From NCBI GenBank assembly GCA_025201345.1, contig JAIXMG010000006.1, positions 186,001 through 250,000 on the forward strand: DNA of 64,000 nucleotides. Reading direction: 5' to 3'. Position numbers and translations under genes: made by a program. Below are positions 59,539 through 64,000 of this stretch, in pieces; the first letter of the stretch is position 1, and each line of letters opens with the position of its first letter. The notes beneath the pieces are model-generated. The model did not search any database and had not been told where the DNA came from. It saw nothing but the letters and a program-made list of their open reading frames with translations. The stretch is from Thamnidium elegans (taxonomy: Eukaryota > Mucoromycota > Mucoromycetes > Mucorales > Mucoraceae).

Positions 59539-61422
59539 TTAATTGGTTTTTATAGATACTTGAGTTTTAAAATTACAGAGGCTAACGTTATCTATTTGTT
59601 TACATCGAATAAAAACTGATATAGTTTTTTTATCCTCCAATGAATTTTGATACTCATTTTCGCTACATGTATTATGGTGGCGTTTTTCGTTAACAAACCA
59701 GCGTGTAGAGTTATTCTCTATGGTTGTCAATTTTAAATACCACGTATGTATACGATTATACTTTGAAAAAGAAATATTGGTAAACTTGGTATGTGGCATG
59801 TTGATCGTGGCATTATTCTCAGCCTCACCAGCAAACAGACAACCACTCATATGAAACCAATGAATAACAGGCAAATGAAACGACATATCAGATAAAAACG
59901 AACTATACACCAACGAATCCTTCAATTCTATCTTTTGGAAAAACGATATTTTTTTTTCTTGTAAACTACTACCAAAAGTACGTAACATGGTACGTACAAT
60001 AAAAATACTTTGCAAGTTGGGACACTGGCATAAGATCCTAGATAGATTATCACGGTCTTCTTGGTTAACCAATAACTCGATATCACTAAACTTGAACCCC
60101 ATGCTCATACGGATACACCGTAAGTCGTCACCATTATGTTCAATCATACCAATACGAGGAAACATAGCTGTTGGAATTTCTCTGGCATAACTTACTTCCA
60201 TACATATTTCATCATTTACATTATTCCACATGGACAAATAAGAAGGGCTGTGTATTGCTCGATTATTTTGAAAGTACGTTATATCAAGTCTCTTGACCAT
60301 ACGTTTCTGATAGCAAAATCCCATCAAGGCTTGCTCGAGATTTTCCATTGGCATATACTTGACATAAAAAAATGGGATTCTAAGTAAATACTCTAGGAAT
60401 TGAATGGTGACCTCGGTAGATAGCGCTAGCATAATTCCATTATCTTCAAAATCTCTCGTAGCTAAACTAATTCTATCGAGTTTTGGAAACACTTGCATGA
60501 CATAGGGGTAAATATCGCAATCGAATTTAAACCCACTAATATCCAGCTGTCTAACCTGTGACAAGACATGAATATGCGGGTTGATCTGTAGGGACTTGTA
60601 ATAACTTTCATTACTAGTTACATTCACGGAGCGCAAAGATCCAGCTTTTTTAAGTTGTTGATCAATTGTATAAACATTATTAAAAGCACAAAGGTGAAAA
60701 TAAACTGCATCGAGACTTGTAAAATGGGATAACCTTTCGGTGTTTTGAGTTGATACCGGATTAAAATCATAAACATCGAATTCGTGTAACTCCCTTTGGA
60801 AGTCCCACGCCATATCATAAACCTTTAATTCACGTAAGTTCTTTCGCAAACACCAAGTAATATCGTTATATTCTACTATATCATCGACTGTTGCAGAGCA
60901 CGTAAAAGGGATTACTTGTAATTTTGAAAACCGACCTTTTGACCATTCACTTTTAACTACTTGCCAAATGTCACCTTTAGTAGGTTCAGAATAATGATAA
61001 AACGGTTTGTTTCGTTCATTTAAGTTAGAATGATGATACTTGTCGATTCGTTCCCCTAAGTTATAATCGTGATACAGGCTCTTTAGTTCCGTAAAGTGTA
61101 AAGCGATTTTGATTAAGGACGGAAAAAAAGAATCATATCCTTTAGTAAGCCTAATATGATAAACAAGACCCTTTATATGACTACACAAACGAATCATCAA
61201 ATCCAACTGAATAGGGCTTTTAAAAAAAACACATTTATAGAGCTTGGATTGAGCTAATGTACTCCAGTTCTTGCAAGTGAGTTGGCATTGTGATATGCTT
61301 TTGGCGCACGGAAAACCCATATACTTCATAGGAGATGCAGACACCATCACTTGATTTTCGAGATAGTTAAATACCATGCATAATATCTCCTTTGGTAAAT
61401 TACCCCAGCCGCCTTTTGACAT
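59539..61422 (-). CDS. F-box protein
   Basis: Single exon, 627 residues. The N-terminal F-box spans about residues 8-65: LPKEILCMVFNYL, then CQLTCKNWSTLAQSKLYKCV. F-box proteins bind Skp1 and bring substrates to SCF ubiquitin ligases. The rest is a long solenoid-like region with irregular leucine-rich segments (e.g. QVRQLDISGFKFDCDIYPYV, RISLATRDFEDNG), as in the large families of fungal F-box/LRR-like proteins. Substrate unknown. Start chosen at MSKGGWGNLPKEIL. Transcribed toward the coding relic at 59435. Confidence 0.88.
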   Translation of the reverse strand: MSKGGWGNLPKEILCMVFNYLENQVMVSASPMKYMGFPCAKSISQCQLTCKNWSTLAQSKLYKCVFFKSPIQLDLMIRLCSHIKGLVYHIRLTKGYDSFFPSLIKIALHFTELKSLYHDYNLGERIDKYHHSNLNERNKPFYHYSEPTKGDIWQVVKSEWSKGRFSKLQVIPFTCSATVDDIVEYNDITWCLRKNLRELKVYDMAWDFQRELHEFDVYDFNPVSTQNTERLSHFTSLDAVYFHLCAFNNVYTIDQQLKKAGSLRSVNVTSNESYYKSLQINPHIHVLSQVRQLDISGFKFDCDIYPYVMQVFPKLDRISLATRDFEDNGIMLALSTEVTIQFLEYLLRIPFFYVKYMPMENLEQALMGFCYQKRMVKRLDITYFQNNRAIHSPSYLSMWNNVNDEICMEVSYAREIPTAMFPRIGMIEHNGDDLRCIRMSMGFKFSDIELLVNQEDRDNLSRILCQCPNLQSIFIVRTMLRTFGSSLQEKKISFFQKIELKDSLVYSSFLSDMSFHLPVIHWFHMSGCLFAGEAENNATINMPHTKFTNISFSKYNRIHTWYLKLTTIENNSTRWFVNEKRHHNTCSENEYQNSLEDKKTISVFIRCKQIDNVSLCNFKTQVSIKTN

Positions 61423-61483
61423 AATAAATAATAAAGAAAAAAAAAGAAAAAGAAAACTTAGTCTTATTCTTTTATAAGCATTT
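61423..61483. promoter_or_regulatory. Short leader of F-box gene next to MITE 2
   Basis: Only 61 bp separate the F-box ATG from the MITE, so the element probably lies in the promoter or 5' untranslated region. No TATA box was identified with confidence. Confidence 0.35.
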
Positions 61484-61637
61484 TATCAAGTCGGTGTAAC
61501 AAACAACACCAGAACATTTCTGTGACAAGTAAGTCTCGCCACTATCATATTTATAGATGGCAGGTAGTAGTAGGTACAAACAAAAAATTATTTCTAAACC
61601 TTGTAAAGGAGAGTATATTTGTTACACCAACTTGATA
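61484..61637. mobile_element. MITE with 18-22-bp inverted repeats and TA target site
   Basis: Left TCAAGTCGGTGTAACAAA (61486-61503) and right TTTGTTACACCAACTTGA (61618-61635) are inverted repeats with one mismatch. TA flanks both sides (61484-61485, 61636-61637). The 150-bp interior has no coding potential. Structure typical of a Tc1/mariner-type MITE. Confidence 0.8.
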
Positions 61638-62793
61638 AATTGCTAACGAAAGTAAAAAAAAATAAAAAAATACATTGACTGGTTGCTCTTTCTTTTTGCA
61701 CAAGCAGAAGCTTATGAACTTATAATAGAACGTGTGTCAAGGATTCCCTTTTTTTTTCCAGTTATTACTCTCAAGATTTTAACATTAGGCCAAGCTTCCA
61801 GTATTGTTCTGGAAAACAAACCAAACTGTCCTGCCGAGAGAAAAAAAAATAATTGAAAGGCCATCTAAACAATAGTGAATTAATTGCAGTTCAGATACGA
61901 AATCAAGATCCTTTCCAGCCAATGACCATTGCTACCAATGTATAATAGCGAGATCCCTTTAAATTCTTAAGCTATCCCTGCTACATATATACGTGATAAT
62001 ATTGATGATGGCTATGACAATGATTACAACAGCAATTACGCCTATATCAAAAACAGTAACAGTGATAGTAACAGAAGCATCGACGTTAGTAACAGCTGCA
62101 GTCATAACAATGGGAGCAGCAGTAACAAATGCTCAAATGTGGCCCACCCGAATGTAATACTGTAAAGTTAAAGCTACTTTTAGCATTTAATTAAGGTATG
62201 TCATACTTTTTTTCTGGACGTGTACACCCCGAAATTCCTTAAAGTCTTCTTTATCTTGTTGTTCCTACATTTATCTCTGAAACCATGCCTAGCGACGAAG
62301 AAATTCTCTCTTAAGCTGAAAGAAGAAACCCTGAGAGACATCTACCTGAACACATAAATCGCAATGTATCGCAGTTTTAATAAATAAAAAGTGTTGTGCA
62401 TTGAAGTTAATATATTTTTTCCATAAGCGGGAAGAGGTTTTTGGTTTTCCTCGTGTGCCCGTAATACATTTGAAAAATGCTGATTTTCAAAATGACACGT
62501 TATTTCCACGGGTTGCCATGTGTATTTTATACTTTTAAAAAAAAAGAGCTATCAAAGCGCTTTTTAATAAAAAGATCAGATCATTTCAACCCTTTTTTTT
62601 TTTCTTTTCTCCGATATGCAAGTAATAATTATAATAATAATAATAAAAAAAAAAAGGTTTTTATAAGAGATTACAAAAAAAAAAGGGCATGAAATAACAT
62701 AAGGGAATAATAATAAGTGAGTGAAAGTAGTAAAAATTAGATATAAAAAAATAATTAAAAAAAAGAAAAAAAAAAAAAAAAGAAAAACCTTAT

Positions 62794-62814
<21 letters not shown>
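61638..62814. other. Intergenic region with an Asn/Ser-rich open stretch
   Basis: About 1.2 kb. The stretch 61970-62164 (+) is open and encodes Asn/Ser/Asp-rich low-complexity sequence (DDGYDNDYNSNYAYIKNSNS), without a start codon in context. Poly(A)/poly(T) runs fill 62590-62815. Confidence 0.35.
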
Positions 62815-62824
<10 letters not shown>

Positions 62825-63653
62825 ATACAACATTTATCGGAAGCAACATCAGGAGCATCCTGAATAGCAAATTGATCGTGTCCCCTTGTTTCCTGTTCTT
62901 TGTTATATCTACGAATATCACGTACAACTTCAAAGAAGGCTTCATCCACATGCGTTCTTTGTTTAGCAGAGGTTTCAATAAACTGACATCCAAAATTCTT
63001 TGCTAAATCTTTTCCTTCTAAGCTGGATACTTGTCTATCTCCTTCCAAATCGCATTTGTTTCCAACTAATACCATTGGAAAATAATCACGGTCTTTGACA
63101 CGACAGATTTGTTGATAGAATGTCGTAATTTCTTCAAATGACATGCGAGATGTGATCGAGTATACTAGTAAGAACCCCTCTCCGTTTCTCATGTATTGTT
63201 CACGCATAGCACTATTTTTTTTTTATAAATGTTAAACACGTATATTTCTTTTGGTAGTAACTATGCCTACCTGTATTCTTCTTGGCCGGCTGTATCAAGT
63301 ACATCCAATAAGGCTGTTTCTGAATCAATGACACATTGCTTACGATATGAATCTGTTGGACAATTAATTTTTCTTGTGTTACAATTGTTTCTCTTTTTTT
63401 TTTTTATATGTGTATGTATGATTATTTTACCTTCAATAGTTGGATCATATTCATCAACAAAATGAGACTGAATAAATTGAATTGTCAAGGCTGATTTACC
63501 AACACCTAAATAAATAAGAAAAAAAAAAGTTTAATTTTTTTTTTTTTAGTGTTTTTCACATATGGTCATCAAGATGATGATGATAAAAACTTTACCTCCA
63601 CCACCAACCATAACCAACTTGTATTCACGTACAAAAGAAGAAGCTTTAGACAT
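62815..63653 (-). CDS. RAS1: Ras GTPase
   Basis: Membrane switch of growth, morphogenesis and cAMP/MAPK signalling. Exons in transcript order: 63596-63653, 63431-63505, 63271-63352, 62815-63211, giving 203 residues. Motifs: [20 protein letters not shown] (P-loop with Gly at the position equivalent to H-Ras Gly12), [13 protein letters not shown] (effector loop), [20 protein letters not shown] (switch II with Gln), [10 protein letters not shown] and [14 protein letters not shown]. The C-terminus KCCILM is a CaaX box (CILM) with an extra upstream Cys for palmitoylation. The first intron splits the P-loop. A Ras2-type paralogue naming is possible. Confidence 0.95.
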
Positions 63654-63890
63654 TATTTTATTTTTCAAAAAGTATATATATAAAAAAAAAAGTCCGAGAT
63701 GTATAAAAGAAGAAAAAGAGAGAGAAAAAACCTCAAGTCTCACCATTTGATTACTTTCTAATACTTCAAAAGCCGTCGTTCATCGCCGTTTCAAAATAAG
63801 CCACAAACCAGTTCAATTTTTTTTTCTTTTCCTTGGGGGTTCCAAAAAAAAAAAAACGCGTTTTTTTCTTCTTTATACAACAATTATAAA

Positions 63891-64000
63891 ATGGCTGCTG
63901 TTCTTCGTATTCCCGAAAAAACTAGTACTGAAGTTCTTTTGACTTACAAGTACGTCAAGTCTGACGCTAAGCTTGAAGCTGGTTCTGAACTCGTTTTAGA
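63891..64000 (+). CDS. 5' end of an unidentified gene, cut by window edge
   Basis: ATG at 63891 begins a coding-like frame, MAAVLRIPEKTSTEVLLTYK continuing KYVKSDAKLEAGSELVL, open to the end of the window. It is divergent from Ras, with 237 bp between start codons. Too short to identify. Confidence 0.7.
   Translation, partial: MAAVLRIPEKTSTEVLLTYKYVKSDAKLEAGSELVL

Noticed and set aside
61970..62164. Asn/Ser-rich open stretch as a prion-like gene
   Set aside because: There is no start codon in frame and no convincing acceptor, so the repeats of AAC/AGT may simply be microsatellite-like.

Overview
The window looks like nuclear DNA of a filamentous early-diverging fungus, most likely Mucoromycota (Mucorales or a relative). 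This is inferred from several things. The sequence is very AT-rich, with many long poly(A) and poly(T) runs. Introns are short (about 45-100 bp), GT-AG, with T-rich 3' ends. The gene set is fungal: a Cdc11-type septin, Ypt6, Ras, a cytosolic carnitine acetyltransferase, PPWD1, Delta12 and cytochrome b5-fused Delta9 desaturases, His5 and pyruvate decarboxylases. Several decayed coding blocks also resemble orphan gene families that I recall as multi-copy in Mucorales; that last point is from memory and was not searched.

Layout. 1-6 kb: AT-rich leader, a mitochondrial PPR-like protein (+), an 11-exon septin (+) and Ypt6/Rab6 (+). 6-10.7 kb: accessory block with orphan gene fragments, a head-to-head gene pair whose ATGs are 16 bp apart, a 152-bp direct repeat and a possible solo LTR. 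10.7-24.4 kb: gene-dense housekeeping block with a GNAT acetyltransferase (+), carnitine acetyltransferase (+), PPWD1 cyclophilin (-), Delta12 desaturase (-), tRNA-Ala (-), a cytochrome P450 (-) and histidinol-phosphate aminotransferase (-) with a Gcn4-type site upstream. 24.4-45.9 kb: gene-poor island carrying three intronless pyruvate-decarboxylase paralogues, an intronless Delta9 desaturase, Tc1/mariner remains, a TA-flanked MITE and an orphan spliced gene. 45.9-56.1 kb: a protein kinase (-), a C2-like/poly-Q protein (-) and a Gly/Gln/Asn-rich protein (+), with an inverted pair of nuclease-like relics between the last two. 56.4-59.5 kb: a nearly intact Tc1/mariner transposase with one stop codon lying against an orphan gene fragment, plus coding relics. 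59.5-64 kb: an F-box protein (-), a second TA-flanked MITE, Ras (-) and the start of one more gene (+).

How the genes relate. Lipid and C2 metabolism is prominent (Delta9 and Delta12 desaturases, a CYP52/CYP86-like P450, carnitine acetyltransferase, three PDCs), as are membrane traffic and polarity (septin, Ypt6, Ras, kinase). No operon-like organisation is expected or seen. The most unusual item is the middle PDC paralogue (38828-40507). It is full length and otherwise well conserved, but the Mg2+/thiamine-diphosphate site and one catalytic histidine are replaced, so it reads as a retained pseudo-enzyme or an enzyme with a new function.

Exon boundaries were chosen by eye from splice consensus, reading frame and family conservation. 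For most genes the summed exons give an exact multiple of three.
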